A stretch of DNA of 64,000 nucleotides from Mycolicibacterium sphagni (GTDB taxonomy: Bacteria > Actinomycetota > Actinomycetes > Mycobacteriales > Mycobacteriaceae): NCBI RefSeq assembly GCF_013337765.1, contig NZ_VBSB01000001.1, positions 18,177 through 82,176 on the forward strand. The letters run 5' to 3'. The position numbers and the translations under genes were made by a program. Below, piece after piece: positions 1-7,793 of this stretch. The notes beneath the pieces are model-generated. The model did no database searches, was not told where the DNA came from, and was given only the letters and a program-made list of their open reading frames with translations. Within the stretch, counting starts at the first letter, position 1, and the number at the start of each line of letters is the position of its first letter.

Positions 1-357
1 GCCAATCCGTACGGTGCGGCGCTGCCGTGGCCGGCTCGCGCGGATGCCGACGCGAGTCATCGGCCTGGGCGGAAAGCGGGTGCGCTGGTGGTGTTGGTCG
101 ACGGTGAGCTGGTGTGGTTCCTCGAGCGCGGTGGGCGTTCGCTGTTGAACTTCCACACCGACGCGGAGGCGCAGCGGGCTGCGGCGGGGACGCTTGCCGA
201 GCTGGTCGGTAGTGGCCGTATCGGCGGTGTGCTGGTCGAAAAGCTCGATGGGGTCTCGGTATTGGAGGCCGCCGCGCATCCGGACCGGAAGACGACGGCC
301 GACGCGCTTGTCGACGCGGGGTTCTCGCGGACTCCCCGAGGACTGCGTCTGCGCTGA
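1..357 (+). CDS. lhr: C-terminal end of Lhr-type DEAD/H-box DNA helicase (partial)
   Basis: Frame 1 is open from the first base to a TGA at 355-357, so this is the 3' end of a gene that starts outside the window. The 118 residues include ANPYGAALPWP and LVDGELVWFLERGG, which I recognise as the extreme C-terminus of mycobacterial Lhr, a large superfamily 2 3'-5' helicase involved in DNA repair. The helicase motifs themselves lie off the window. In M. tuberculosis lhr is directly followed by nei2; here nei2 appears only at 12271, so the DUF4189 gene, the HNH gene and the inserted element lie between them. The identification rests on C-terminal similarity plus synteny. Confidence 0.8.
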   Translation, partial: ANPYGAALPWPARADADASHRPGRKAGALVVLVDGELVWFLERGGRSLLNFHTDAEAQRAAAGTLAELVGSGRIGGVLVEKLDGVSVLEAAAHPDRKTTADALVDAGFSRTPRGLRLR

Positions 358-401
358 GACGTTGGGATCGGTAGCCAGCCGGTTGCAGTGAACTAGGTGC
401 C

Positions 402-791
402 ATGAAGACCGCCCGGTTCGTCGTTGGAGCACTCGTCACCGGATCCCTGGTGACCTGTCCACCTGCGCACGCCGATTTCGACTTCGAGTGCAAACCGGGC
501 TGCTGGGGTGCAGCCGCGGCATCCGTCTCGACGGGGCAAGAAGTCATGCGGCTCAACTACGAGACTCGCCAAGACGCCGAAGACGCCGCCGAGCTGTGGT
601 GTGACGTCAAGGGGCAGACCAACGACTGCCAAGTACTGACGTCGGGACTGGGGTGTCTGTCGATCGCGGTGAGCGCCGACGGCAAGACCTTCATCGGAGG
701 CAACGCGCTGTTTCAGGATGCCGCCGACGCCGCCGCCCTGAATGCCGCTCCGCCGGGTTCGACGATCGACCTGCGGGATTGCAACGGGTGA
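402..791 (+). CDS. Small secreted DUF4189-like protein
   Basis: A 129-residue protein starting at ATG 402. Residues 1-24 form a typical signal peptide (KTAR, hydrophobic core FVVGALVTGSLV, then AHA before DFDF), so the mature protein should be exported. The mature part contains six cysteines, probably in disulfides, and a pattern (GAAAASVSTGQE, then an alanine-rich helix with paired cysteines, then CLSIAVSADGKTF) that resembles DUF4189 domains found in many mycobacterial secreted proteins. No function is known. It sits alone between lhr and the HNH gene on the same strand. Confidence 0.6.
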   Translation: MKTARFVVGALVTGSLVTCPPAHADFDFECKPGCWGAAAASVSTGQEVMRLNYETRQDAEDAAELWCDVKGQTNDCQVLTSGLGCLSIAVSADGKTFIGGNALFQDAADAAALNAAPPGSTIDLRDCNG

Positions 792-867
792 GGCAGCCGG
801 TGGTGAATGCTGTTGGCGCCGTTGCAACCGGGTGAAATTGATGGATTTCCGGCGCATACTCGAACGC

Positions 868-1978
868 ATGTTCGATCATTGGCCTGCGGAGGATTTTGAG
901 CCGTCTGATACCGACGAGTCGTCTGGCCTGTTCGAGCGGCTGACTAATGTGTCGCGGTTGGAGAATCGGGCTGCCGCGCAAACGGTTGCGGGTGATCGCC
1001 GACATCTTCGAGCTGCGTCGCCGCCAGCGTGGTGAGCGTGAGGATTGGGCGGTGGATACCTGGGCTGCGGTGGGTGCTGAAGTCGCCGCTGCGCAGCGGG
1101 TGAGCTTGGGTAAAGCCAACAGCTACATGAACTATGCAGTGGCGATGTTGCGGCTCCCTGCGGTGGCCGCCGTCTTCGAAGCCGGTGATATCGACTTCCC
1201 GCTCTACAAGACGATCGTCTTCCGCACGCATCTGATCACCGACGCTGAGGCGATGGCCGGGGTTGATGCGGAGTTGGCGGCGGTGGTGGCGCGCTGGCCG
1301 TCGATGAGCCGCCGCAAGCTGGCTACCGAGATCGACGACGTCGTGATCCAGCGTGACCCGGATGCGGTGCGTCGGATTCAGGAGCGTGGCAAGGACTGCG
1401 ATGTCACGTTCTGGGAGAACTGCGACGGTCACGTGGAGATGACGGCGGTTCTGAGCGCTGCTGACGCCGAGCTCGTGAAGAAGCGGCTCACCGCGATGGC
1501 GACGTCGGTGTGTGAGGCCGATCCCCGCACGGCTGGTCAGCGGCGCTCGGCGGCACTCGGCGCGTTGGGTGCTGGCGTCGATCGGCTGGCCTGCACGTGC
1601 GGTCACGCTGATTGTCCAGCACCGGAAAAGCCGACGGGCTCGGTCGTCATTCACGTGGTGGCCGACCAGGCGACGCTGGAGGGCACCGCCGCCAGGCCGG
1701 GCTATCTGCTTGATACCGGAGAGCTGATTCCCCCGGAGTTGTTGGCGGAGCTGAAGACGACGGCCCGCCAACGCCCACTCGTCGTTCCCATCGAGGTGCC
1801 GCCGGACCCGAGCTATCACCCCTCGCGGGCGCTGGCTGATTTCGTGCGGGCCCGCGACCTGACCTGCCGGGCGCCGGGCTGTGACAAACCGGCCACCGTC
1901 TGCGATATCGACCACACGATCCCGTGGCCGTACGGGGCGACGCACGCCGCCAACCTCAAATGCTTGTGCCGTGATCAC
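868..1978 (+). pseudogene. 5' part of a 13E12/DUF222 HNH endonuclease gene, frameshifted and split by the element
   Basis: The N-terminus (MFDHWPAEDFEP...LFERLTNVSRLENRAAA) is read from ATG 868 (or ATG 841) in one frame, while the rest (RLRVIADIFELRRRQRGEREDW onward) is in the frame one base further on. The switch is near 976-982, so a +1 shift is needed. The body is a typical DUF222 helical domain followed by an HNH domain: DIDHTIPWPYG, then NLKCLCRDH with the conserved Cys and His. Coding is interrupted at about 1978 by the inserted element; the C-terminus resumes at 11920. The family is the M. tuberculosis REP13E12 repeat family, the known target of phiRv1 integrase. The shift could be a disabling mutation or programmed frameshifting; split two-ORF annotation is common in this family. 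Confidence 0.85.
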
Positions 1979-1980
1979 CA
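1976..1980 (+). other. attL core (CACCA)
   Basis: Left copy of the shared CACCA core, 27 bp upstream of the integrase start. In the HNH frame it reads CAC CA(g). Replacing everything from here to the right copy with a single core gives [11 protein letters not shown] across the junction, the expected HNH family sequence. The flanking AGCGA (1980-1984) and GTGAA (1989-1993) are the right-hand halves of the attP dyad. Confidence 0.8.
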
Positions 1981-2006
1981 GCGATCTCGTGAAGTACATT
2001 TAAGGC

Positions 2007-3404
2007 GTGACCGAGACTCGCGCCGCTATCTACCTGCGTATATCTGCCGATCCGACGGGACACCAGCTTGGTGTGTCGCGCCAGCGCGAGGATTGCGAGA
2101 AGTTGTGCGCGGACAAGGGTTGGACGGCAGTCGAGTACGTCGACAACGACACGTCTGCCAGCTCGGGCAAGCGGCGGCCTGCGTACGAGCGGATGCTCGC
2201 CGATGCGCGCGACGGCTTGATCGGTGCGGTTGTCGCGTGGGATCTGGATCGGCTGCATCGGCGCCCGATCGAGCTAGAGGCGTTCATGGCGTTGGCCGAC
2301 GAGAAGCGGTTGGCGTTGGCGACGGTCTCCGGTGACATTGATCTGTCGACCGCTCAGGGGCGCCTGACAGCGCGTCTTAAGGGCAGCGTCGCGGCGCACG
2401 AGATCGAACATAAGCGTGCTCGGCAGTTGCGTGCGGCTCGGCAGAAAGCGGAGTCGGGTCTCCCTCAGTGGCGTCAAGCGTTCGGTTACACCGCTGATAC
2501 GCGCGAGCCTGACCCGGTGACCGCGCCGCTGGTGCGCGAGGCGTACGCCGCCGTTCTGGCGGGTGGGTCGATCAGTGATGTCTCCCGCGAGTGGAATGCG
2601 GCCGGGGTCTGCGGGCTTATGGGTAAGCCTTGGACCGCGCAGACACTCAGCCTGTTCCTACGCAGCCCTCGCAATGCGGGGCTGCGCGAGCACAACGGCG
2701 ACATCGTTGGCACGGGAACGTGGCCGCCGCTGGTCGATGAGGACACTTGGCGTGCAACGCAATCGGTGCTCAATGCGCCGGGCCGCGCGCCCGGTCGCAA
2801 GTCGGTGCGACGCCATCTGCTGACCGGCGTACTGCGATGCGGCAAGGCTGGCTGCGGTGGGTATCTGTCGGGTCAATGGGTGATGCAAGCCCAGAGGGGC
2901 GCCCCGCGCTCGCATTCAATTACATACGCCTGCAAGACATGCCGGGGTTGCAGTATCCGCGCCGAACACGTCGAGCCGCTGGTGTACAAGGTGATTGCCG
3001 GTCGCCTCGCGAGGCCGGATGCGGTGGATTTGTTGAAGGCTGAGGTGCACGACGCGGCGGAGGCTGAGACGCTGCGCGTCGAGCGTCTGGCACTGTTGGG
3101 CCGCCTGGACGAGATCGCCGATGAACGCGCCGATGGCTTACTCACCGGGCAGCAGGCCCAGCGGGCGACGGCACGAATCACCGAGAAGCTGTCCGCGATT
3201 GAGGCCCGGCAGCAGGACGCCGACCGGCTTCGCGTGTTCGATGGTCTGCCGTTGGGCAAGCCCGAGGTCGCCGAGGCGGTCAAGGAGTTGACACCGGATC
3301 GCCTGCGCGCGGTGATCGACGTCCTGGTCGAGTTCGTCGTGACGCCCGTCGGTAAGGGCGGTCACACCTTCAAGCCCGATCGGGTCGAGGTGAACTGGCG
3401 CTAG
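2007..3404 (+). CDS. int: Large serine recombinase (phiRv1-type integrase)
   Basis: A 465-residue protein from GTG 2007. The catalytic resolvase domain spans about residues 5-150: YLRIS has the nucleophile Ser13, and VSRQREDCEKL and the later AWDLDRLHRRPIE carry the conserved Arg/Asp positions. A recombinase domain follows (about 165-260, NAGLREHNG, PLVDEDTW), then a zinc-ribbon (CGKAGCGGY ... YACKTCRGC) and a coiled-coil region (about 350-410, ARQQDADRLRVFDGLP). Length and blocks such as GRAPGRKSVRRHLLTG and DAVDLL match what I remember of phiRv1 Int. It should catalyse attP x attB integration without host factors. It starts 27 bp inside attL, so it lies next to attP in the circular form. 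Confidence 0.95.
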   Translation: MTETRAAIYLRISADPTGHQLGVSRQREDCEKLCADKGWTAVEYVDNDTSASSGKRRPAYERMLADARDGLIGAVVAWDLDRLHRRPIELEAFMALADEKRLALATVSGDIDLSTAQGRLTARLKGSVAAHEIEHKRARQLRAARQKAESGLPQWRQAFGYTADTREPDPVTAPLVREAYAAVLAGGSISDVSREWNAAGVCGLMGKPWTAQTLSLFLRSPRNAGLREHNGDIVGTGTWPPLVDEDTWRATQSVLNAPGRAPGRKSVRRHLLTGVLRCGKAGCGGYLSGQWVMQAQRGAPRSHSITYACKTCRGCSIRAEHVEPLVYKVIAGRLARPDAVDLLKAEVHDAAEAETLRVERLALLGRLDEIADERADGLLTGQQAQRATARITEKLSAIEARQQDADRLRVFDGLPLGKPEVAEAVKELTPDRLRAVIDVLVEFVVTPVGKGGHTFKPDRVEVNWR

Positions 3405-3431
3405 CTGCCAAGACGACCAAACCCGTTGTTG

Positions 3432-3449
3432 CTGTTGATATGTCAACAG
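3432..3449. promoter_or_regulatory. Palindrome CTGTTGA-TATG-TCAACAG after int
   Basis: A perfect 7-bp inverted repeat with a 4-nt centre, about 30 bp past the int stop. It has low GC for this genome and no U-tract, so it looks more like a protein-binding site than a terminator. A plausible ligand is the excisionase-like protein encoded just downstream or an element repressor. Confidence 0.45.
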
Positions 3450-3482
3450 GATAGCGGCGACAGGTTCCGGGACCCCAGTGAA

Positions 3483-3497
3483 CCCGTTTTGAACGGG
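3483..3497. promoter_or_regulatory. Palindrome CCCGTT-TTG-AACGGG upstream of the excisionase gene
   Basis: A perfect 6-bp inverted repeat with a 3-nt centre, 57 bp upstream of the excisionase ATG. It overlaps a possible -35 element (TTGAAC at 3489-3494), so a bound repressor could block the main plus-strand promoter of the element. A second imperfect dyad (CGGTGTACG ... CGTAACACC, 3501-3526) follows. The promoter call is tentative because the -10 is not well matched. Confidence 0.4.
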
Positions 3498-3553
3498 ACA
3501 CGGTGTACGTTAGCGGTCGTAACACCCACAACTGAATATTGATAGGAGCGTCC

Positions 3554-3730
3554 ATGACGCCCGAGCACACCATTTCGGTTGCCGAGGCCGCCCGCCGCGC
3601 AGGAGTGCAGCCCCGCACGATGCGCCGCTGGGTTACCGACGGCATAATCACCGGTTACCGCATCGGACCGCGCCTACTGCGGGTCAGCGCCGTCGCGGTC
3701 GACGAACTTTTCGCTCCGGTTACCGAATGA
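3554..3730 (+). CDS. MerR-like helix-turn-helix protein, probable excisionase
   Basis: A 58-residue protein. ATG 3554 is chosen over TTG 3539 because AGGAG at 3544-3548 is well spaced for it. ISVAEAARRAGVQPRTMRRWVTDGIITGYRIGPRLLRVSAVAVDEL is a complete winged HTH of the excisionase/MerR type (helix 1 about 6-13, recognition helix about 16-24, wing GYRIGPRLLRV). Position right after int and small size fit a recombination directionality factor; it could equally be a repressor. It begins the main plus-strand operon, overlapping the next ORF by ATGA. Confidence 0.75.
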   Translation: MTPEHTISVAEAARRAGVQPRTMRRWVTDGIITGYRIGPRLLRVSAVAVDELFAPVTE

Positions 3731-3894
3731 GCTGCGATCAGCTCCACGACCGCGCCAAGCCCATTGCTCTCGACGACTATGTCGATCAAGTGGTTGCGGC
3801 CGCCCCGCCACTGACAGACCGGCAACGCAGCCAGCTCGCCGAACTCCTGCGGCCTGCCCGCCGCCCCGGGCAGACCCAGGCGGCCGCCGCATGA
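3727..3894 (+). CDS. Small coupled protein (55 aa) ahead of the primase
   Basis: ATG 3727 overlaps the stop of the excisionase gene (ATGA), and its own TGA at 3892-3894 overlaps the ATG of the primase in the same way, so translation of all three is probably coupled. The product has an acidic N-terminal helix (ALDDYVDQVVAAAPPL) followed by a basic stretch (TDRQRSQLAELLRPARRP). The motif PPLTDxQRxxLAxLLRP is one I recall from small phiRv1-type and other mycobacterial proteins. Function is unknown; an accessory role in replication or recombination is a guess from position. Confidence 0.6.
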   Translation: MSCDQLHDRAKPIALDDYVDQVVAAAPPLTDRQRSQLAELLRPARRPGQTQAAAA

Positions 3895-5483
3895 CTCTCG
3901 GCGCCAAAAGCATCCGATACCAAGACGGGATCGACGCCCTCAAGCGGTGGGGTGTGCCGATCAACGACAAACCCGGAGCGCGCTGGCATGACGTGCAATG
4001 CCCGAAATGCTCGGCCCACAACCCTGCCGACATGGCCTTGCGCGTTCAATCTCGACTCGGCAACCTAGAACTCCAGTGCCGCAACAACTGTCACCCCGTG
4101 GCTATTCTGCAGACGATCGGCTTCAGCGGCGTGAAACAGGTCGACCCGCCACCGCGACGGCAGGGCACCGAGGCGCACAGCGGGCAGGTCCGCATGGCCT
4201 ATCGGCTTGCCGAGGCATACCGTGACCGGCTTCTGTACGTGCACGGCGTCGGCTGGCTGTATTGGGACGGAAAGCGGTGGGCACTCGATGACCGCGGATT
4301 CGCCAAACGCGCGGTGCTCGATGTATTCGCGGCGGCCTTGGCGGAGTCCGTCACCAATCAACCGCTGCGCCAAGACGTCGTCAAGTGCGAAAGCAACAAC
4401 GGCATCGTCGGCGTGCTCGGCGTGGCCTCCGCATTGCTGGCCGCGGCGGTCACTGACCTCGATGCCGACCCATACCTGCTCAATGTCGCCAACGGCACCC
4501 TGGACCTGCGGACGATGGAATTGCGCGATCACGATCCGCGGGACCGCATCACCAAAGTGACACTCGGCGCACACGATCCGACGACCCCGGCCGCTGCATG
4601 GACGCGCTTTATCAACCAGGTGCTCCCCGACGAGCAGGTGCGGGCATACCTGCAGCGCGTCGCCGGGGTGGCGCTGCTCGGCAAGGTCGCCGAACACGTT
4701 CTGCCGATCCTCACCGGCACCGGCGCAAACGGCAAAGGCACATGGTACGGCGCCATGATGTTCGCCCTCGGGGACTACGCAGCGCCGGCCGATCCAGACC
4801 TGTTCATGGCCCGCGAGGGTGCACACCCGACGGGACAGATGGATCTGCGGGGGCGGCGGCTGGTCGTCGTGTCCGAAAGCGATGAAGGACGGCGGCTCAA
4901 CGAAGGCACGATGAAGCGGCTCACCGGTGGCGACCGCATCAAAGCTCGACTGATGCACCGAGACTTTGTTGAGTTCACGCCGTCGCACACCGCATTTCTC
5001 GTCACCAACCACCTGCCCAAAGTCTCCGGTGATGACCCGGCCGTGTGGCGTCGGCTGCGGGTCGTCCCGTTCGAGGTCGTAATCCCGCCCGAGGAACGCG
5101 ATCCGCATCTCGACGAGAGGCTGCAGACCGAGGCTGACGCCGTGCTCGCCTGGGCCATCGCCGGATGGGCGGCCTACCAGCACAACGGCGACACCCTCGA
5201 CGAGCCACCGCAGGTACTCGCGGCAACGGGCAAGTACCAGCAAGACAGCGACGCGGTGGCCCGCTTCGTTGACGAGGAGTGCGTCACGACGAGCCCAGCG
5301 TTACAGGCGACCACCCGCAAGTTGTTCGACGCATGGGAGCGGTGGCGGTTCCGTGAGGGGGCAGAACAGTTGTCGCAGAAAGCCTTCGGGCAGGCCCTCG
5401 ACAAGAAGGGCTATCCGGTCACCAGCAGGACAAGCAGCGGCCGCCACCGCGGAGGCATCGACGTCAAGGTGCAAACCCAATGA
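3891..5483 (+). CDS. D5/P4-family primase-helicase (SF3 helicase)
   Basis: A 530-residue replication protein. A zinc-ribbon lies near the N-terminus (Cys37, Cys40, Cys63, Cys67). A D5_N-type region covers about 195-270. The SF3 ATPase core shows Walker A GTGANGKGT at 276-284, an acidic Walker B-like strand (RLVVVSESDEG, 323-333) and a sensor-type motif (AFLVTNHLP, 368-376). The C-terminus (about 440-530) looks like a DNA-binding winged helix. An AEP or TOPRIM primase active site is not obvious, so it may act mainly as origin-binding helicase. phiRv1 carries a comparable gene in this position. Its stop codon overlaps the first iteron of the candidate origin. Confidence 0.9.
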   Translation: MTLGAKSIRYQDGIDALKRWGVPINDKPGARWHDVQCPKCSAHNPADMALRVQSRLGNLELQCRNNCHPVAILQTIGFSGVKQVDPPPRRQGTEAHSGQVRMAYRLAEAYRDRLLYVHGVGWLYWDGKRWALDDRGFAKRAVLDVFAAALAESVTNQPLRQDVVKCESNNGIVGVLGVASALLAAAVTDLDADPYLLNVANGTLDLRTMELRDHDPRDRITKVTLGAHDPTTPAAAWTRFINQVLPDEQVRAYLQRVAGVALLGKVAEHVLPILTGTGANGKGTWYGAMMFALGDYAAPADPDLFMAREGAHPTGQMDLRGRRLVVVSESDEGRRLNEGTMKRLTGGDRIKARLMHRDFVEFTPSHTAFLVTNHLPKVSGDDPAVWRRLRVVPFEVVIPPEERDPHLDERLQTEADAVLAWAIAGWAAYQHNGDTLDEPPQVLAATGKYQQDSDAVARFVDEECVTTSPALQATTRKLFDAWERWRFREGAEQLSQKAFGQALDKKGYPVTSRTSSGRHRGGIDVKVQTQ

Positions 5484-5577
5484 CGCATGACGGATATGAC
5501 GCAACTTCTACAAATCGTCTATGTGAGGTGCGCAGGGGCGAGATTGCAGATAGCGCGTCATCGCGTCATATGCGTCA
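5481..5577. other. Candidate replication origin: two opposed triplets of TGACGC iterons
   Basis: TGACGC at 5481 and 5497 and TGACGG at 5488 face three GCGTCA copies at 5555, 5563 and 5572. Spacings are 7 and 9 bp on the left and 8 and 9 bp on the right. ATATGACGC occurs on both sides in opposite orientation. Between them (5503-5554) is a less GC-rich stretch starting AACTTCTACAAATCGTC. The layout, iteron groups flanking a segment directly after a primase-helicase gene, resembles staphylococcal pathogenicity island origins. Binding by the adjacent helicase is inferred. Confidence 0.7.
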
Positions 5578-5633
5578 CGGGTAGAGAAAACAGCAGTTCA
5601 AGCAGCACAACTGAATAGAGATGAGGAACACCA

Positions 5634-5933
5634 ATGACGTATACCGTCACCACCTGGACCACCACATCGGTGGCCCGTATCAAAGCGGACTACGTTGTCG
5701 TCCATCGAAAGCCCAACGGCACCCGGTGCGCCATCGACGCCAACATGGTGCTGACCCAGATGAACGAGGTCGGCGGTAGGCGAACGATCCTCGGGATTGT
5801 CGACACCACCACCTGCGAAGTGACCGCCGCCCCCGACTTCGACGGATTCGAAGGACTCATGGACAGGGACCTGTGGCGGAGTCGGCGAGTCCATATCAGC
5901 CTGAACGAACATGGCGAAGGGGCGCGGGCATGA
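5634..5933 (+). CDS. Hypothetical element protein (99 aa)
   Basis: ATG 5634 has a GAGG Shine-Dalgarno in ATGAGGAACACC. The product begins with a Thr-rich strand (TYTVTTWTTTSVARI), has no signal peptide or membrane segment and only two cysteines, and looks like a small beta-rich soluble protein. I do not recognise it. It is the first gene after the candidate origin, and its stop overlaps the next start (ATGA), so it belongs to a small early operon with 5930-6172. Confidence 0.65.
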   Translation: MTYTVTTWTTTSVARIKADYVVVHRKPNGTRCAIDANMVLTQMNEVGGRRTILGIVDTTTCEVTAAPDFDGFEGLMDRDLWRSRRVHISLNEHGEGARA

Positions 5934-6172
5934 CGATGCACCCAGAGGCAGACGACCCGATCGCGCGGGCATTCACTGACTATCAGCGGGCGCCCCGAGA
6001 CGTCGTGCCCCACACCGTCCACCATTCCATCGACGATCTGCGAAGGCTCGCCGACAACACGATCCAGGTCATGCTCACGCACTACGAGATGAGCGACGAC
6101 GGCGTCACCAAACACACCGAATGGGCGACCGTTACCCGACCAGTCACCATTGATCGAGAGGAAAACCGTTGA
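5930..6172 (+). CDS. Hypothetical element protein (80 aa)
   Basis: ATG 5930 overlaps the preceding stop by 4 nt and the following TTG start by 3 nt. The protein is mostly acidic and helical (HHSIDDLRRLADNTIQVMLTHYEMSDDG). No known domain is recognised. Tight overlaps on both sides indicate translational coupling with its neighbours and support that it is a real gene. Confidence 0.65.
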   Translation: MTMHPEADDPIARAFTDYQRAPRDVVPHTVHHSIDDLRRLADNTIQVMLTHYEMSDDGVTKHTEWATVTRPVTIDREENR

Positions 6173-6660
6173 GCAACAGCACTGCCGAGGCCGTTGCGGC
6201 CGGGGATACACCCGTGGACACCGACCCTGCGCCCGCCGAAAGCGAAAGTAGCCGAGACGACGTCCCAACAGACGGCGGCGGCAACCGCGAGGCGGCCAAA
6301 TATCGGCGCCAACTGCGCGACGCCGAAGCTGCCCGAGACTCGCTCAGCGAGCGACTATCTGCGTTGCAGCGGCGCGAAGCTGAACGCCTGGCCGCCGACC
6401 ACCTCGCCGACGGCACCGACGTGTGGCGCGACGGGCTCGACTTGGCGGCCCTGCTCGACGATAGCGGCGACCTCGACCCCGCCAAGGTCGCGGCGTCTGC
6501 TCAAGCCGCACGCAAAGCGCACCCGCACTGGGCCGCGCCGCGTCCCATCAAGCGCAACCCAGCGGGTAGGGGCGGCTTCAAGTCCGGGGCCGACAGCGGC
6601 AATCGCCGCCCCGCGACGTCGTGGCACGCGGTACTGAACACCACAAGCGGCGACGACTGA
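6169..6660 (+). CDS. Probable capsid scaffolding-like protein
   Basis: A 163-residue protein from TTG 6169 (overlapping the previous TGA) with a GAGAGG purine tract upstream. It has an acidic disordered N-terminus (to about residue 37), a charged coiled coil (REAAKYRRQLRDAEAARDSL ... ALQRREAERLAAD, about 40-78), an acidic middle and a basic C-terminus (RPIKRNPAGRGGFKSG). That architecture and its position immediately upstream of the major capsid gene are typical of phage scaffolding proteins; there is no protease motif. The homologous region of phiRv1 has a similar small gene. The role is inferred from architecture and context only. Confidence 0.65.
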   Translation: MSNSTAEAVAAGDTPVDTDPAPAESESSRDDVPTDGGGNREAAKYRRQLRDAEAARDSLSERLSALQRREAERLAADHLADGTDVWRDGLDLAALLDDSGDLDPAKVAASAQAARKAHPHWAAPRPIKRNPAGRGGFKSGADSGNRRPATSWHAVLNTTSGDD

Positions 6661-6719
6661 CCGCCGCGCTCAAAAGGCCGCTCAGGTAGCCGGTTTGAGT
6701 CGAGGCACCGCTATGATGG

Positions 6720-6764
6720 TCGGTGCGGTGGCCTGTGAGTCTGTGACTTCGGCCGCCGCACCGA
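6720..6764 (+). promoter_or_regulatory. 14-bp stem-loop in the leader of the capsid gene
   Basis: TCGGTGCGGTGGCC (6720-6733) pairs with GGCCGCCGCACCGA (6751-6764), 13 Watson-Crick pairs plus one G-U, around a 17-nt loop. It lies in the 198-bp gap before the capsid ATG and has no U-tract. It could be an mRNA-stability element, an attenuator or a packaging/processing signal. A TATGAT hexamer at 6712-6717 just before it could be a -10 box of a separate late promoter, but no good -35 is seen. Confidence 0.5.
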
Positions 6765-6858
6765 TCAGCCCAGGCGGGCAATCTGCCGCAGGCCGTAGGC
6801 CGCGCAGTCCCAGATCCTTCGTTCACTTTTCAATTCGCCTGAAGGGCAACAACTTAAT

Positions 6859-7701
6859 ATGACTCTCATCACCTCCGCTGCCGGTGGTACACACGCCCTG
6901 CTGCACGAGCAGCTCGGCCCCCTCATCGTCCAGCCCGTCCGTCAAATGTCTGTCGCACTACGCATTGCCAGCGTGATGACCACTGATGCCACCGAGTACC
7001 GCATCCCCATCGTCGAGGGAGACGCTGGTGTTGCGTGGATCGCCGAGGGCGCCGAAATCCCGTCGACTGACGCCGAATTCGACGAAATCGTCGTAACCCC
7101 GCGCAAGATTGGCGGCCTGTCGATCATCTCCCGCGAGCTGGCCGAGGATTCAGAGCCCAGTGCACAGGCCACCGTCGGCGAGGGGCTGGCCGAGAAGATC
7201 GCCCGTGGCCTCGACTCGGCGTTCTTCGGCAACACCGTGACCAACGGCCCCAGCGGGCTCCTGTCGGTGGTGGGTGTGTCCACCGTCGACACCGCCGGGA
7301 CAATCGCCAACACCGACCCGTTCGCCGAAGCCCTGAGCCTGGCCGAGACCGCCGGTGCGGCCGTGACATCGTTCGTCGCCCACCCCACCACCGTGCTCGC
7401 GCTAGCCAAGGTCAAGAAGCAGACCGGCAGCAACGAGCCGCTGCTCGGCTACGACGCCAGCCAGCCCACGCAACGACAGGTGCTCGGCATCCCGCTCATC
7501 CCCAGCGCCGCGGTGGCTCCCGGAGATGTATGGGCGATCCCGCAGGCCAAGGTCGTAGTCGTACTGCGCAACGATGTGCGCCTCGACATCGACCGCTCCC
7601 GCTACTTCGAGTCCGACCGGGTCGGCATCAAGGCGACCATGCGCGTCGGGTTCGGCTTCCCGCACCCCGCGGCGATCGTGCGCCTGTACGTCGCGCCGTA
7701 A
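6859..7701 (+). CDS. HK97-fold phage major capsid protein
   Basis: A 280-residue protein starting at ATG 6859. It shows the hallmark sequence of short HK97-type capsid proteins: an N-terminal helix (LLHEQLGPLIVQPVRQMSVALRIA), the E-loop/P-domain strand region (YRIPIVEGDAGVAWIAEGAEIPSTDAEFDEIVVTPRKIGGLSIISREL), a spine helix with GLAEKIARGLDSAFFGN, the A-domain segment (FVAHPTTVLAL ... LLGYDASQPTQRQVLGIPLIPS) and the terminal IKATMRVGFGFPHPAAIVRL. There is no N-terminal delta domain, so scaffolding is presumably supplied by the upstream gene. It is the last structural gene: no portal, terminase or head-tail connector follows. Confidence 0.93.
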   Translation: MTLITSAAGGTHALLHEQLGPLIVQPVRQMSVALRIASVMTTDATEYRIPIVEGDAGVAWIAEGAEIPSTDAEFDEIVVTPRKIGGLSIISRELAEDSEPSAQATVGEGLAEKIARGLDSAFFGNTVTNGPSGLLSVVGVSTVDTAGTIANTDPFAEALSLAETAGAAVTSFVAHPTTVLALAKVKKQTGSNEPLLGYDASQPTQRQVLGIPLIPSAAVAPGDVWAIPQAKVVVVLRNDVRLDIDRSRYFESDRVGIKATMRVGFGFPHPAAIVRLYVAP

Positions 7702-7793
7702 CACCTTTCGGTGGTGTGGCTGTCGTGCCCTCTCCTATTCGGGTGAAGCGCCGCCACTGCGGAAATGCTGCAGCACACCACCATCCCGAGAGC

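Noticed and set aside
1979..2335. Continuation of the HNH reading frame into the element as a coding C-terminus
   Set aside because: Beyond the CACCA core the sequence loses HNH similarity and overlaps integrase in another frame.
6712..6717. TATGAT as a firm -10 box for the capsid gene
   Set aside because: No -35 at 16 to 18 bp; left only as a remark.
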